A stretch of DNA of 64,000 nucleotides from Natronococcus sp. A-GB7 (lineage in GTDB: Archaea; Halobacteriota; Halobacteria; Halobacteriales; Natrialbaceae). The notes below the pieces were generated by a model. The model was not told the DNA's origin and searched no databases. It worked only from the letters and a program-made list of their open reading frames with translations. Position numbers and translations under genes: made by a program. Positions 1-8,268 of this stretch are shown piece after piece. Location: NCBI RefSeq assembly GCF_029688865.1, contig NZ_JARUKV010000015.1:47324-111323 (forward strand). Direction: 5' to 3'. The stretch's first letter is position 1; each line of letters starts with the position of its first letter.

Positions 1-461
1 ATCGCGTCGTCCATCCCGAATCCGCGCTCGCGCTCGTCGCGTTTCTCGAGGGGTTCGCCGCCGTCGTTCGCGCCGGCGTCCCGCCCGCGCGCGTCGATCC
101 GTTCGGCTCGCACGTCGAAGGGCGCTTCGATGCTGACGAGCGTAAACGACTCGCCGAACCGCCCCTCGAAGGTGTCGACCTCGACGTCCGATCGGAGTCC
201 GTCGACCAGTACGGCCTCGTGGTCCTCGAGGCGGTCGTCGATCATCGGCAGCGAGCGTTCGGCGATCGCCGCCGGACCGTTCTCCTCGCGCAGCGCCTGG
301 GCGACGCCCCCGTGGTCTTTGGCGGGATCCAACCCGCGGTCGGCCGTCTCCTGGCGGACGACGTCGCCCATCGTCACGACGGGAATTCCTTCCTCGCGCG
401 CGACGGTGGCGGCCTCGCCCTTGCCGCTTCCGGGCAGTCCCACCGTTCCGATGACGTGCAT
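1..461 (-). CDS. UPF0200-family P-loop kinase-like protein (partial, C-terminus missing)
   Basis: The reading frame starts at ATG 461 and runs off the left edge, so about 153 residues of the N-terminal part are visible. It opens MHVIGTVGLPGSGKGEA, with a Walker A loop GLPGSGKG at residues 8-15, then a D-rich helix region and a VDGLRSD segment. This layout matches the archaeal UPF0200 (MJ1399-like) family, distant relatives of adenylate and dephospho-CoA kinases; the substrate in archaea is not established. A TATA-like box (read as CTTATGC on the minus strand, near 485-491) lies about 27 bases before the start, which fits a leaderless transcript and supports this start. Family assignment is good; biochemical role is unknown. 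Confidence 0.85.
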   Translation of the reverse strand, partial: MHVIGTVGLPGSGKGEAATVAREEGIPVVTMGDVVRQETADRGLDPAKDHGGVAQALREENGPAAIAERSLPMIDDRLEDHEAVLVDGLRSDVEVDTFEGRFGESFTLVSIEAPFDVRAERIDARGRDAGANDGGEPLEKRDERERGFGMDDA

Positions 462-728
462 CGGACGAACGTACCGTCGAGACGTGCATAAGGGCTGTGT
501 TCGTCGCGAGGATCGATCGAAACCCGCAGTCGACCACGGACTTCGACCCCGGTTGCTGTGAAACAACCTCATTATGAACCAGTGTAGGTCATCCGTTACG
601 TTCCCATCCCGCGGGAGCACAGCGCTCCTCGGAGGGAAATCACGGTCCTCAGAACGGCCAGCGGAGTCGGAACGGGGACCGGTCGTGCTTTCAGTTGCGA
701 AACAGCGGGCGTGTTCGCAACCGTTTAT

Positions 729-741
729 CCAGTCGGACTGG
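729..741. promoter_or_regulatory. Perfect inverted repeat CCAGTC-G-GACTGG upstream of the acidic lipoprotein gene
   Basis: Two 6-base arms separated by one base form a 13-base palindrome, ending 13 bases before a TATA-like stretch (catttaaat, 755-763). Its position upstream of the promoter of the gene at 832 is what is expected of an operator, but no cognate regulator is visible nearby. Confidence 0.35.
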
Positions 742-754
742 TCAGCTCAGAACT

Positions 755-801
755 CATTTAAATCGAAACCAACCGTCGAAACGGAGTGTACCCGTTATTT
801 A
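755..801 (+). promoter_or_regulatory. Candidate promoter(s) of the acidic-repeat lipoprotein gene
   Basis: Two TATA-like boxes are present: catttaaat at 755-763 and gttattta at 794-801. The second is 31-38 bases from the ATG at 832, compatible with a leaderless or very short-leader transcript; the first would give a leader of about 45 bases. The remaining part of the 462-831 interval shows no gene. Confidence 0.45.
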
Positions 802-831
802 CTAGCCCGGTCTTCGGAACAGACGCGTACT

Positions 832-1260
832 ATGGCAAAACTCGATAGACGGAAATTCACGATGGCAGTCGGTGCTGGTATGGTTGCGGCAATCGCTGGC
901 TGTGCCGACGACGAAGAGGACGACGATCTCGAGGACGATCCCGACGAGAACGGGATGGACGACGAGAACGGGATGGACGACGAGAACGGCATGGACGACG
1001 AGGACGACGACCTCGAAGACGATGACGACGCCATGGACGACGAGGACGACGACCTCGAAGACGATGACGATGCCATGGATGACGAGGACGACGACGCCAT
1101 GGAAGACGATGACGACGCCATGGACGACGAGGACGACGACCTCGAAGACGACGACGCCATGGATGACGAGGACGACGGCCTCGAAGACGACGACGCCATG
1201 GACGACGATGACGACGCCATGGACGACGACGAGGACGACGACGGTCTCGGGGACGACTGA
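832..1260 (+). CDS. Lipoprotein with long aspartate/glutamate tandem repeats
   Basis: The 142-residue product has a haloarchaeal lipoprotein signal: an RR motif (LDRRKFT), a hydrophobic stretch and the lipobox IAGC (Cys at about residue 24), so it should be anchored to the outer face of the membrane. Everything after that is low complexity: first NGMDDE units, then repeated AMDDEDDDLEDDD-like units to the stop. There is no folded domain to recognise. I chose ATG 832 because the signal peptide begins there and a TATA-like box lies about 31-38 bases upstream; the frame is open further upstream but without coding character. Acidic secreted repeat proteins of this kind are seen in halophiles; cation binding or surface hydration is possible but unproven. 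Confidence 0.75.
   Translation: MAKLDRRKFTMAVGAGMVAAIAGCADDEEDDDLEDDPDENGMDDENGMDDENGMDDEDDDLEDDDDAMDDEDDDLEDDDDAMDDEDDDAMEDDDDAMDDEDDDLEDDDAMDDEDDGLEDDDAMDDDDDAMDDDEDDDGLGDD
950..1257 (+). repeat. Coding tandem repeats of GACGAC/GAGGAC-type codons (Asp/Glu repeat)
   Basis: Repeated units read as gacgacgaggacgacgac followed by ctcgaagac or gccatgga. Units vary slightly in length and codon choice, as expected for slippage or unequal crossing-over within a minisatellite-like coding repeat. Confidence 0.7.
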
Positions 1261-1456
1261 ACAGGCTGACGCAGTGGGCTGACGTCAGTTTGGGTCTTTC
1301 CCTTTTCGACCTTCAAGCCGCTCGAGCCGATAGCCGCTCGTGTATCGCGAGTACCCGGCACGAGGTTCGATCGCCGGGAACCATGGTGTGTCACGACAGC
1401 GGGGCGACGTGGTGGTCGCTATCCGCACGCTTCTTCCAGGCAGCCGAATCCCAACC

Positions 1457-1464
1457 GCTTATAT
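1457..1464 (+). promoter_or_regulatory. TATA box of tRNA-Arg
   Basis: The box gcttatat lies 26-33 bases before the first base of the tRNA at 1490, the usual archaeal spacing. Confidence 0.6.
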
Positions 1465-1489
1465 CGCTCGATGGACGACTCGTACTCGA

Positions 1490-1564
1490 GGGCACGTAGC
1501 TCAGTCCGGAAAGAGCGTCGGACTTCTAATCCGACGGTCGTGGGTTCAAATCCCATCGTGCCCG
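1490..1564 (+). tRNA. tRNA-Arg (anticodon TCT)
   Basis: A complete cloverleaf can be drawn. The 7-base acceptor stem pairs GGGCACG with CGTGCCC, followed by discriminator G at 1564; the anticodon arm is CGGA-cttctaa-TCCG with anticodon TCT; the T arm has the TTCAAAT loop. It reads AGA/AGG codons. A partial copy of its 3' end follows 70 bases downstream (1632-1653). Confidence 0.95.
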
Positions 1565-1631
1565 TGCAGCGAACGAAGTGAGCGAACCGGCACGTGGGAT
1601 TCGAATCAGGGAACAGCTTCGCTGTGGCCGT

Positions 1632-1653
1632 GGTTCAAATCCCATCGTGTCCG
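1632..1653 (+). repeat. Decayed duplicate of the tRNA-Arg 3' end (possible att scar)
   Basis: The 18 bases at 1632-1649 are identical to tRNA positions 1543-1560 (T arm and start of the 3' acceptor strand), and the match continues with one mismatch through the end of the tRNA. Direct repetition of a tRNA 3' end is the footprint left by integrase-mediated insertion. Only about 70 bases separate the copies and no integrase remains, so this would be an old scar. The interval 1565-2007 otherwise holds no gene that I can support. Confidence 0.6.
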
Positions 1654-2007
1654 CTAATTTTGCGACGTGTAGAGCGAGCGACGAACCGAAGTCCGCCAGC
1701 CGCAGCGTCCGATCGCGTCGAGCGCGGATCGTGGCGTCCCGGGGTGCGCCCGAAACCGCCGGTCACCACCAGTTGTATCATCACGAACGATTTGACAACC
1801 GGATAAACTCGACACGACGCCTAACTGTGTAGGATATGTCGATCGTCGACTCCGACCCAGCGTGGGGTACCGGCCTCCTCGAGTTCCGGCACCACTGTCT
1901 CTCGATCGAGGGAGTACCCGGGCTATTCTCGCGGCTCGCTCGACCGGTCTGGTACCGATCGCCTGTGCAGGCCGCCGATACAACTCGCTCGAGTCGCTGT
2001 CACGAGT

Positions 2008-3189
2008 ATGAACGGACCGACCGCCGAAACGGTCGCCAGCGCGGAGACGTTCGCCGAACAGGCCCGACGGCGCGCGGAAACCGAGCGAGAGGCCGTCGAG
2101 TGGGCCGTCGACGAACTCGAATCCGAGATCGACGAACAGGGGATCGAACTCGAGTCACTGCTCGAGTACGCCCGGCGGAGCCGCGAGAGCCTGCCGGATC
2201 GCCACCGCCGGGCGTACGAGGCGATGGCCGCGGCGTTCGACGTCGATTCGGCTGTCTACGAGGCGTACGTCTTCGCGTACTCGGAGCTCTGCGAGGAGCT
2301 GGCCGACGGGGAAGGGCGCTCCGAGAAGAACCCGAAGGGGTGTACGAACGTGCTCGCCGCGCCGTCCGATTCCGAGCCGCCCGCCGACGCTGGGTCCAAC
2401 TCGGCATCCAGCGGACCGCTCGTCCTCAAGAACCGGGACATCGCGGGCCGAGGAACCCGTCCGAAGTCGATCGTCGAGCAGCCGTCGATCGGCGACTACT
2501 ACGGATTCCTGACGGTCGACACCTGCGGAACGGTCTCGATCTTCAAGGGCGTCAACGATCGGGGACTGGTCGCGGCGAACACCTACATCGACAGCGAGCG
2601 AGCCGATGTCGATCCCGAGGACCAGCTCCGAAACGGAACCGTAATCCGGGTTCTGTTGGAGGAGTGTGCCACCGTCGAGGAGGCTCGGTCGCTGCTCGAA
2701 TCCGTCCCGACCCGTCAGCTGTGCGGACAGACGCTGTTTCTCGCCGACGAAGCCGACGCCGTCTTGCTCGAGGTCGACCCGGTCGCCGAGCGAATCGCCG
2801 CCGACGACGCACCCGTCGTCGCGCGAACGAACCACTTCGTGCTGTCGTCGTCGACCGAGACCGAGAGCTCACTCAGGCGGCGCCGTCGGGCGCTGTCCCT
2901 GCTCGATGGAAGCGGGTATCCCGACCGAGACGAGCTGTGGGCAGTCGCGCAGGACCACGAGAACGGCCCCGGCGACGAGTCGATCTGTCGCCATCCGGAA
3001 CCCGAAACGGACGAGCCCCACGCGTTCGGCCAGCTGACTACCGCGAGCGCGGCCGTCTTCGAGGGCGGTTCGCCGGCGATCGAAGTCGCGATGGGGAACC
3101 CCTGTACGGGGCGACGCACGCGGTGGTCGTTCGGCGACGAGATCCCGATCGATCTTCGAACCGGTCGGCGGTGGCTCGAGCAACGGTAG
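2008..3189 (+). CDS. C45-family autoproteolytic acyltransferase/hydrolase
   Basis: The 393-residue protein resembles the C45 (acyl-CoA:6-aminopenicillanate acyltransferase-like) group of Ntn hydrolases. After a helical N-terminal region (about 1-100) comes NPKGCTNVLA, where Cys112 would be both the autocleavage site and the catalytic nucleophile. It is followed by an LVLKNRDIAGRG segment and a beta-rich core with GFLTVDTCGTVSIFKGVNDRGLV, typical of the family. Known members hydrolyse or transfer acyl groups on amides; the substrate here is unknown. No signal peptide is evident, so it is probably cytoplasmic. It is convergent with the glutamate-cysteine ligase gene, 39 bases apart. The start at ATG 2008 begins the continuous coding character. 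Confidence 0.8.
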   Translation: MNGPTAETVASAETFAEQARRRAETEREAVEWAVDELESEIDEQGIELESLLEYARRSRESLPDRHRRAYEAMAAAFDVDSAVYEAYVFAYSELCEELADGEGRSEKNPKGCTNVLAAPSDSEPPADAGSNSASSGPLVLKNRDIAGRGTRPKSIVEQPSIGDYYGFLTVDTCGTVSIFKGVNDRGLVAANTYIDSERADVDPEDQLRNGTVIRVLLEECATVEEARSLLESVPTRQLCGQTLFLADEADAVLLEVDPVAERIAADDAPVVARTNHFVLSSSTETESSLRRRRRALSLLDGSGYPDRDELWAVAQDHENGPGDESICRHPEPETDEPHAFGQLTTASAAVFEGGSPAIEVAMGNPCTGRRTRWSFGDEIPIDLRTGRRWLEQR

Positions 3190-3228
3190 CGATCGATCGT
3201 GGTCGGCCTGGAACCGACAAAATAGCGT

Positions 3229-4314
3229 TTAGGCGCGAACGCGCGACTGGTCGAGATCGGCCTCGAGCTGTCTCGCGGCCTCGAGTCGCAGCCGCTTCGC
3301 CCGGCGTTTCGTCAGTCGCGAGTCGGGCAATCGATCCGCGAGCGGATCGTACTCCTCGGGGGAAAAGCCCAGCTCTCGGAGGTAGTGTCGTACGCTGGAA
3401 CTCTCGAGCCCGTCGTGGATCGCGGCGTCGGTAACCGTTTCGACGGTTTCGAACTCGGGGAGGGACATCTCTTCGCCAGTGGCGTCGGCCGACGGATCGG
3501 CGCCGTCGACGACGGTTCCGCGAGCATCCGCGTGGGTGACGATCGACCGAACCGCCTCTGCCAGCCGAAGCACCTGACTCGGCAGGGCCGCGTCCGGCGA
3601 TCGCCACTCGACCGTCGGCATCGCCTTCCGTAGCCGAACGGGGGTCCAGACCGCGTCATAGGGATCGAACTCGTCGTTGAACTCGTCCGGCTCGACGCCC
3701 CGCTCGAGGGCGCGCTCGCGGAACTTCTCGTAGGCGTTCTCGAGGCGTTGCTCCCACTCGCCGACGCCGTCGACGTAGGGCCAGAGCTGGCCCTGCTCCG
3801 GACAGGCGTCGTAACACGAACGCCGATAGAGGTAGGGGCGTGCACACGCGGCGATCCGCTCGCCGCGGTAGTGCGACGAACTGTTGACGAGGGCGAACGC
3901 GGGGTCGATCGCCGTCAGGGCATTGAGCTGATCGGCGACGTTCGACTGTTCGAAGTGCATGTGGGTGCCGGCACAGACGCGGGCGTCGTCGAACGTCGGT
4001 CCCACGATCCGACGCTGGAGGTCGGTCCCTCGCTTCTCGCGATACGGTATCTCGGCTGGCGAGGCATACAGCGGGGTCGCCAGCGGAACGAGCCGCTTGT
4101 CCCGTGCGCGTGCCGCGTCGACGACGCGCTCGATCCGACCGAGGAACTCCTCGCGGAGTTCGGTCATCGACGTGCAGGGGGTGGTCTTGATCTCGAGCAT
4201 CGGCTCGACGAACTCGGGGTCGATTCCTTCCGCAACGTCGAGCAGTGGTCCGGGTGGCACCAGGTCGCCGTCGTCGTCGACGACCCAGTACTCCACCTCG
4301 AGGCTGGTTTTCAT
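3229..4314 (-). CDS. gshA: Glutamate--cysteine ligase (GCS2 family)
   Basis: The 361-residue product has the GCS2/YbdK-type fold: MKTSLEVEYWVVD at the N-terminus, an EPMLEIKTTPC strand, GTHMHFEQS near residue 118, and TVEWRSPDAALPS near residue 236. The family ligates glutamate and cysteine using ATP. Haloarchaea use gamma-glutamylcysteine as their main low-molecular-weight thiol, and a homologous Haloferax enzyme has been characterised as GshA, so that role is likely. Haloarchaea also carry paralogues of this family, so the precise substrate is inferred. The gene stands alone, convergent with the C45 hydrolase gene. The 295 bases upstream, to 4609, contain no recognisable gene. Confidence 0.8.
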   Translation of the reverse strand: MKTSLEVEYWVVDDDGDLVPPGPLLDVAEGIDPEFVEPMLEIKTTPCTSMTELREEFLGRIERVVDAARARDKRLVPLATPLYASPAEIPYREKRGTDLQRRIVGPTFDDARVCAGTHMHFEQSNVADQLNALTAIDPAFALVNSSSHYRGERIAACARPYLYRRSCYDACPEQGQLWPYVDGVGEWEQRLENAYEKFRERALERGVEPDEFNDEFDPYDAVWTPVRLRKAMPTVEWRSPDAALPSQVLRLAEAVRSIVTHADARGTVVDGADPSADATGEEMSLPEFETVETVTDAAIHDGLESSSVRHYLRELGFSPEEYDPLADRLPDSRLTKRRAKRLRLEAARQLEADLDQSRVRA

Positions 4315-4579
4315 AGGGGGGTTCCGTTGAGCTGCGGTCGTTTGGCCCTCGAACGGGTTGTCGTCGGGCCAGCGCTGCAGTCGGGCGCGGTCCGACGAAC
4401 CGTCGGACGGCGTCCGTTTTTCTCTCCGGGTGGCGGCTAAGCCAGTCCGTCGTGAACCGCTTGAGCCTGCATATCAAGGGAAACTACATCGTTCCGCACC
4501 GGGTTTGCGCCGCGGTACGGGTTCGAGTGTGAGCCGTCGCTCTCGGTGACGGTCGTCCGCTCCTGAACGTTAGGTCGGG

Positions 4580-4587
4580 GCTTATTC
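4580..4587 (+). promoter_or_regulatory. TATA box of cupredoxin lipoprotein gene
   Basis: The box gcttattc is 23-30 bases before ATG 4610, consistent with a leaderless transcript. Confidence 0.5.
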
Positions 4588-4609
4588 GCTCTCGGCTCCT
4601 TCCTCCAGT

Positions 4610-5101
4610 ATGGCCGCAGTCGGGACGACCAGGCGGAGACTGCTTTCGACGCTCGGTACTGCCGGCGCGGTCCTCGTAGCCGGCTGCGTCGGGTCCGAGG
4701 AGGAATCGGAAAACGACGACGAACCGATCGTCGAGGAGGCCGAAACGCTCGAGAACGACACCGACCCCGACGCGTGGCGGGACGTCGCAGAGATTCGCCT
4801 CGACGCCTACGTCGGCGGCTGGGTCGGGGTCGATCCGCCCCACATCGATCGCGTCGAGAACCCGACGCTGGTGTTGTTCGAGGGCAGATCGTACGAGATC
4901 ACCGTCGAGAACCGGGACAACGTCAAACACAACCTGGCGATCTGGGACGCAGGCGACGAACGTATCGAGGAGTACGCGACCGGTGTCGTCGCCGAGGTCG
5001 GATCCGTCGAGACACTCGCGTTTACCGCGACCGACGAGATGGCGACCTACATCTGCGAGCACCAGCCACGAATCCAGCTCGGCGAGCTCGAGATCGTTTG
5101 A
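4610..5101 (+). CDS. Tat-exported cupredoxin-like lipoprotein
   Basis: The 163-residue product has a twin-arginine signal (TRRRLLSTLG) ending in lipobox VAGC (Cys26), then an acidic linker and a cupredoxin-like beta domain from about residue 60. Candidate copper ligands are His107 (VKHNL), Cys149 and His151 (YICEHQP). The usual axial Met after the last His is absent: the position is occupied by Ile/Gln (PRIQLG), and the Cys-His spacing is one residue, shorter than in halocyanins. It may bind copper with a different axial ligand, bind another metal, or be a non-redox relative. Such proteins usually act as extracellular electron carriers or copper-binding factors. It is convergent with the UspA gene. 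Confidence 0.75.
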   Translation: MAAVGTTRRRLLSTLGTAGAVLVAGCVGSEEESENDDEPIVEEAETLENDTDPDAWRDVAEIRLDAYVGGWVGVDPPHIDRVENPTLVLFEGRSYEITVENRDNVKHNLAIWDAGDERIEEYATGVVAEVGSVETLAFTATDEMATYICEHQPRIQLGELEIV

Positions 5102-5110
5102 CCCCTCGGA

Positions 5111-5524
5111 TCAGCGAACCACGGTTACCGGAACCGGCGCACGGCGGACGATCTTCTCGGCGACGCTGCCGAGCAAGACGCGGGAGACGCCCTCGCGACC
5201 GTGGCTGCCGATGACGATGTGATCGACGTCGTGTTCCTCCGCGAAGGCGACCACCTCGCGCTCGGGCTTCCCGACGGCCGTCTCGGTCCGAAACTCGATT
5301 CCGGCGGTGTCGAGCGGCTCCGTGACGTCCTCGAGGGAACCCGAGGCTTCTTGCTCTCGGTCGCGGAGCGCTTCCCGTAGGAGACCGACGCCGGCCTCGG
5401 TCGAGCCGCCCGCGGCCTCGACGACGCGCAGCAGGACGATCTCCTCGTCGGCGTGGGAGTCGAACGCGTACTCTACGGCCTTCTGTGCCGACGCCGAACC
5501 GTCGTATGCGACGAGTACTGCCAT
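5111..5524 (-). CDS. Universal stress protein, UspA family
   Basis: The 137-residue single-domain protein begins MAVLVAYDGSASAQKAVEYA and ends with the ATP-binding signature GSHGREGVSRVLLGSVAEKI (G-x2-G-x9-G-S), followed by PVPVTVV. This is the ATP-binding type of UspA. Its size equals the family norm. UspA proteins are cytoplasmic and modulate stress responses; the specific role is not predictable. A TATA-like box (read GTTTATGG on the minus strand, near 5549-5556) lies about 28 bases before the start. The 280 bases upstream, to the aminopeptidase gene, show no gene. Confidence 0.9.
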   Translation of the reverse strand: MAVLVAYDGSASAQKAVEYAFDSHADEEIVLLRVVEAAGGSTEAGVGLLREALRDREQEASGSLEDVTEPLDTAGIEFRTETAVGKPEREVVAFAEEHDVDHIVIGSHGREGVSRVLLGSVAEKIVRRAPVPVTVVR

Positions 5525-5804
5525 ACGCTACTCTACCCAGTTCCGAACCATAAACGCGATGCACGAACCGTGCCGGCGGTCCTCGATCCACCGATTCGGC
5601 CCACGTTGCCTTCTCCGCGGCGGTCTCGAGGGCACGGTTTCGACTCGAGTTCCTTCCAGTCGTACCTCGCCGTTCTCGAACCCGCCCCTACGGCTCGCGG
5701 CGCTTGCCGTTCCGAACCGCGGTTCTCGCTTCTCGAGCGTCGAATCGCGCTACGCCTCGCGGCTCGTGCTACTCGCCGCTCGGTTCCCGAGGACTTCCCG
5801 TCGG

Positions 5805-6908
5805 TCAGTCCTCGCCTTCCTCGAACCCGTCCTCGAACCGGAAGGTGCCGTTCCGCTGGACGACCTCGCCGTCGATCTCGATCCGGGAGTCCTCGCTCAT
5901 GTCGACGATCATGTCGACGTGGACGGCCGACTCGTTGGCCTCGTTGTCCTCGCCGACGGTGTCGTCGTAGGCTCGACCGACTGCCATGTGGACCGTATCG
6001 CCCATCTTCTCGTCGAACAGCATGTTGTAGGTGAACCGGTCGATATCACGGTTCATTCCGATCCCGAGCTCGCCCAGCCGGCGGGCGCCGTCGTCGGTCT
6101 CGAGGACGTTCGTCAGGACGTCCTCGTTTTTCGCCGCCGAGTGCGAGACGACCTCGCCGCCCTCGAACTCGAGGGAGACGTCCGTGATCTCCCGGCCTTG
6201 GTGGTACAGCGGCATATCGAACAGCACCTCGCCCTCGACGGAGTCGGGCTGGGGAGCGGTGAAGACTTCGCCGCCGGGGAGGTTGTGCTCGCCGTGGTCG
6301 TTGATCGTCGGATTGCCGTCGATCGACATCGTGACGTCGGTCGTCTCGCCGCTGACGATGCGAATCTCCTCGCCGGCGTCCATCAGCTCGACCATGTTTG
6401 CCTGGTGTTCGCGCTGGGCCTCCCAGTCCTTGTTGACGGCGTCCCAGACGAACCCCTCGTAGGCCTCGGTGCTCATCTCGGCGAGCTGGGCGTTCGCGGG
6501 CGCGGGGAACTGCGTGAGACACCAGCGGGTCGAGAGCCGTTCCTCGAGGATCGGCTGGTGGGCCTGTCGGTGGGCCGCCTGGGTTTCGGGGTCGACGTCG
6601 CTGGTCTGGGTGACGTTGTCGGTGGCCCGAATCGCGATGTAGACGTCGGTGTGCTCGATCAGCGCGAGCTCGTGTTCGGGCGTCTCGAACTCGCCTTCGG
6701 CTGCGCGGAGATAGGCGCGCTGTTGGCGTTTGCCGGTTCGCTGGCTGGTCGTGATCGGGTTCGCTCCGCGATCGCCGATCACCTCGTGGAGGGCGACGAC
6801 CAGATCCTCGGCGACGGGGTGGGCGTCGACGACGACGTTGTCGCCCTCCTGGAGATCGACGGAGTGGTTCGCGATGATCTCGGCGTGTTCGCGGATGCGT
6901 GGGTCCAT
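5805..6908 (-). CDS. M29-family metallo-aminopeptidase
   Basis: The 367-residue product matches the thermophilic aminopeptidase (M29, AmpS/aminopeptidase T) family. It starts MDPRIREHAEIIANHSVDLQEGDNVV, typical of the N-terminal domain. The C-terminal metal-binding domain contains NLPGGEVFTAPQPDSVEGEV, SLEFEGGEVV, LGELGIGMNRDI, NMLFDEKMGDTVHMAVG and HVDMIVDM, which carry the conserved Glu/His/Asp metal ligands. It removes N-terminal residues from peptides in the cytoplasm. Length equals the family norm. A second, shorter paralogue lies at 48164-49126. Confidence 0.9.
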   Translation of the reverse strand: MDPRIREHAEIIANHSVDLQEGDNVVVDAHPVAEDLVVALHEVIGDRGANPITTSQRTGKRQQRAYLRAAEGEFETPEHELALIEHTDVYIAIRATDNVTQTSDVDPETQAAHRQAHQPILEERLSTRWCLTQFPAPANAQLAEMSTEAYEGFVWDAVNKDWEAQREHQANMVELMDAGEEIRIVSGETTDVTMSIDGNPTINDHGEHNLPGGEVFTAPQPDSVEGEVLFDMPLYHQGREITDVSLEFEGGEVVSHSAAKNEDVLTNVLETDDGARRLGELGIGMNRDIDRFTYNMLFDEKMGDTVHMAVGRAYDDTVGEDNEANESAVHVDMIVDMSEDSRIEIDGEVVQRNGTFRFEDGFEEGED

Positions 6909-6966
6909 GTGTCACGATTCTCGTCGCTTCGGAATATCATTTTCGAATCGAAACCCCTTCCGTCGG

Positions 6967-7164
6967 TCATTCCTCTCGGTTCACCAGGAAGATCCCGAAG
7001 TAGATCGAGGCGACCGCACAGGCGACTCCCAGCAGGAAAATCAGGGTGAACGGCGACTCGAGCGAGAAGGCGTTCGCCTCGCCCGTCGCCCAGCCGACGA
7101 ACCCGGTCACGACGAGTACGACGGCAGCGAGCCGAAGCGTGGTGAGGAGTTGCCGTACGTCCAT
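6967..7164 (-). CDS. Small two-helix membrane protein
   Basis: A 65-residue product with two hydrophobic segments (about residues 9-27 and 38-60) and a charged C-terminus NREE. Both predicted helices are of membrane-spanning length with a short loop between. No family is recognised. It is upstream of, and on the same strand as, the M29 aminopeptidase (58 bases apart) and is divergent from the threonine aldolase gene. A TATA-like element (read GATATGTA on the minus strand, near 7188-7195) sits at promoter distance from the start. Confidence 0.7.
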   Translation of the reverse strand: MDVRQLLTTLRLAAVVLVVTGFVGWATGEANAFSLESPFTLIFLLGVACAVASIYFGIFLVNREE

Positions 7165-7250
7165 GTCGGACGATAGCGGACCGCCGGTACATATCTTGTC
7201 ACCGACGTGGGAACGTCGGCTATTTGACGGTCCGCCGGCTACCCGGTTTC

Positions 7251-8267
7251 ATGATCGATCTGCGCTCGGACACCGTAACGAAACCCGACGACGAGATGCG
7301 GGACGCAGCTGCCGGGGCCGAGGTCGGGGACGACGTCTACGGCGAGGACCCGACGGTGAACGACCTCGAGGCCCGTGCGGCCGAACGGATCGGTACGGAG
7401 GCCGCGCTGTACGTACCGACGGGAACGATGGGCAACCAGATCGCCGCGCGGGTTCACACCGAGCGCGGCCAGGAGGTGCTCGCCGACCGTAAGAGCCACG
7501 TTGTCAAGTACGAACTCGGGGGGCTCGCCCAGCTCGCGGGACTGCAAGTGCGAATGCTCGACGCCGATCCGCGTGGCGTGCCGACGCCCGAGCAGGTCGA
7601 CGCGAGCTACGTCGCGGAAGACCTGCACCGTCCGGGAACCGGCTTGCTCTGCCTCGAGAACACCCACAACGCCCGCGGCGGCCTCGCTATCGAACCCGAG
7701 AAGATCGAAGCCGCGGCCGACGCCGCACACGATCGCGACGTTCCGGTCCACGTCGACGGTGCGCGGATCTTCAACGCCGCGACGGCGCTCGACGTTCCGG
7801 TCACCGAGCTCACCGACCCCGTCGACTCGGTCATGTTCTGTCTCTCGAAGGGGCTCGGCGCCCCGGTCGGCTCGATGCTCGCAGGCCCCGAGGAGTTTAT
7901 CGAACGGGCCCGCCGGGTACGCAAGCTGTTCGGCGGCGGGATGCGCCAGGCCGGGATCGTCGCCGCGCCCGGGCTGCGGGCCCTCGAGAACGTCGCGGAC
8001 CTCGAGACGGACCACGAGAACGCTCGTCTGTTGGCCGACGGGCTCGGCGAGATCGAGGGGCTGGAGGTACAGCAGCCGGAGACGAACATCGTCCTCGTCG
8101 ATGTCTCGGGGCTCGGCCTGGCGAGCGAGGGCGTCCTCGAGCGACTGGGCAAGGACGTTCGGGCGTCGGCGTTCGGCGAGACCACGCTGCGGTTCTGTAC
8201 GCACCGCTGCGTCTCGCGAAACGACGTCGAGAACGCAGTCGAGCTGGTCGCCGAGCGCCTCGAGTAG
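7251..8267 (+). CDS. ltaE: Low-specificity L-threonine aldolase (PLP-dependent)
   Basis: The 338-residue product begins MIDLRSDTVTKP, the hallmark start of threonine aldolases, and has the PLP-anchoring lysine in MFCLSKGLGAPVGS (Lys200). HVDGARIFNA supplies the Asp that contacts the pyridine nitrogen. It cleaves L-threonine or L-allo-threonine to glycine and acetaldehyde in the cytoplasm. I prefer ATG 7251 over an in-frame ATG at 7224 because family members begin at MIDLRSD and a TATA-like stretch (ctatttgac, about 7211-7220) would then lie about 30 bases upstream. Confidence 0.9.
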   Translation: MIDLRSDTVTKPDDEMRDAAAGAEVGDDVYGEDPTVNDLEARAAERIGTEAALYVPTGTMGNQIAARVHTERGQEVLADRKSHVVKYELGGLAQLAGLQVRMLDADPRGVPTPEQVDASYVAEDLHRPGTGLLCLENTHNARGGLAIEPEKIEAAADAAHDRDVPVHVDGARIFNAATALDVPVTELTDPVDSVMFCLSKGLGAPVGSMLAGPEEFIERARRVRKLFGGGMRQAGIVAAPGLRALENVADLETDHENARLLADGLGEIEGLEVQQPETNIVLVDVSGLGLASEGVLERLGKDVRASAFGETTLRFCTHRCVSRNDVENAVELVAERLE

Positions 8268-8268
8268 C

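Noticed and set aside
950..1260. Possible CRISPR or satellite array
   Set aside because: Repeats are in frame, without unique spacers, and encode the D/E repeats of a lipoprotein.
795..1394. Ser-rich minus-strand frame opposite the acidic lipoprotein
   Set aside because: It is the reverse complement of GAC/GAG repeats; the plus strand has a clear signal peptide and lipobox.
1836..3434. Long Arg-rich plus-strand frame overlapping the C45 hydrolase gene
   Set aside because: Arg-rich composition without domains, in the wrong frame of a recognisable family.
5307..7049. A 580-codon plus-strand frame across uspA and the M29 aminopeptidase
   Set aside because: It spans two real minus-strand genes and their promoters, which a true gene would not.
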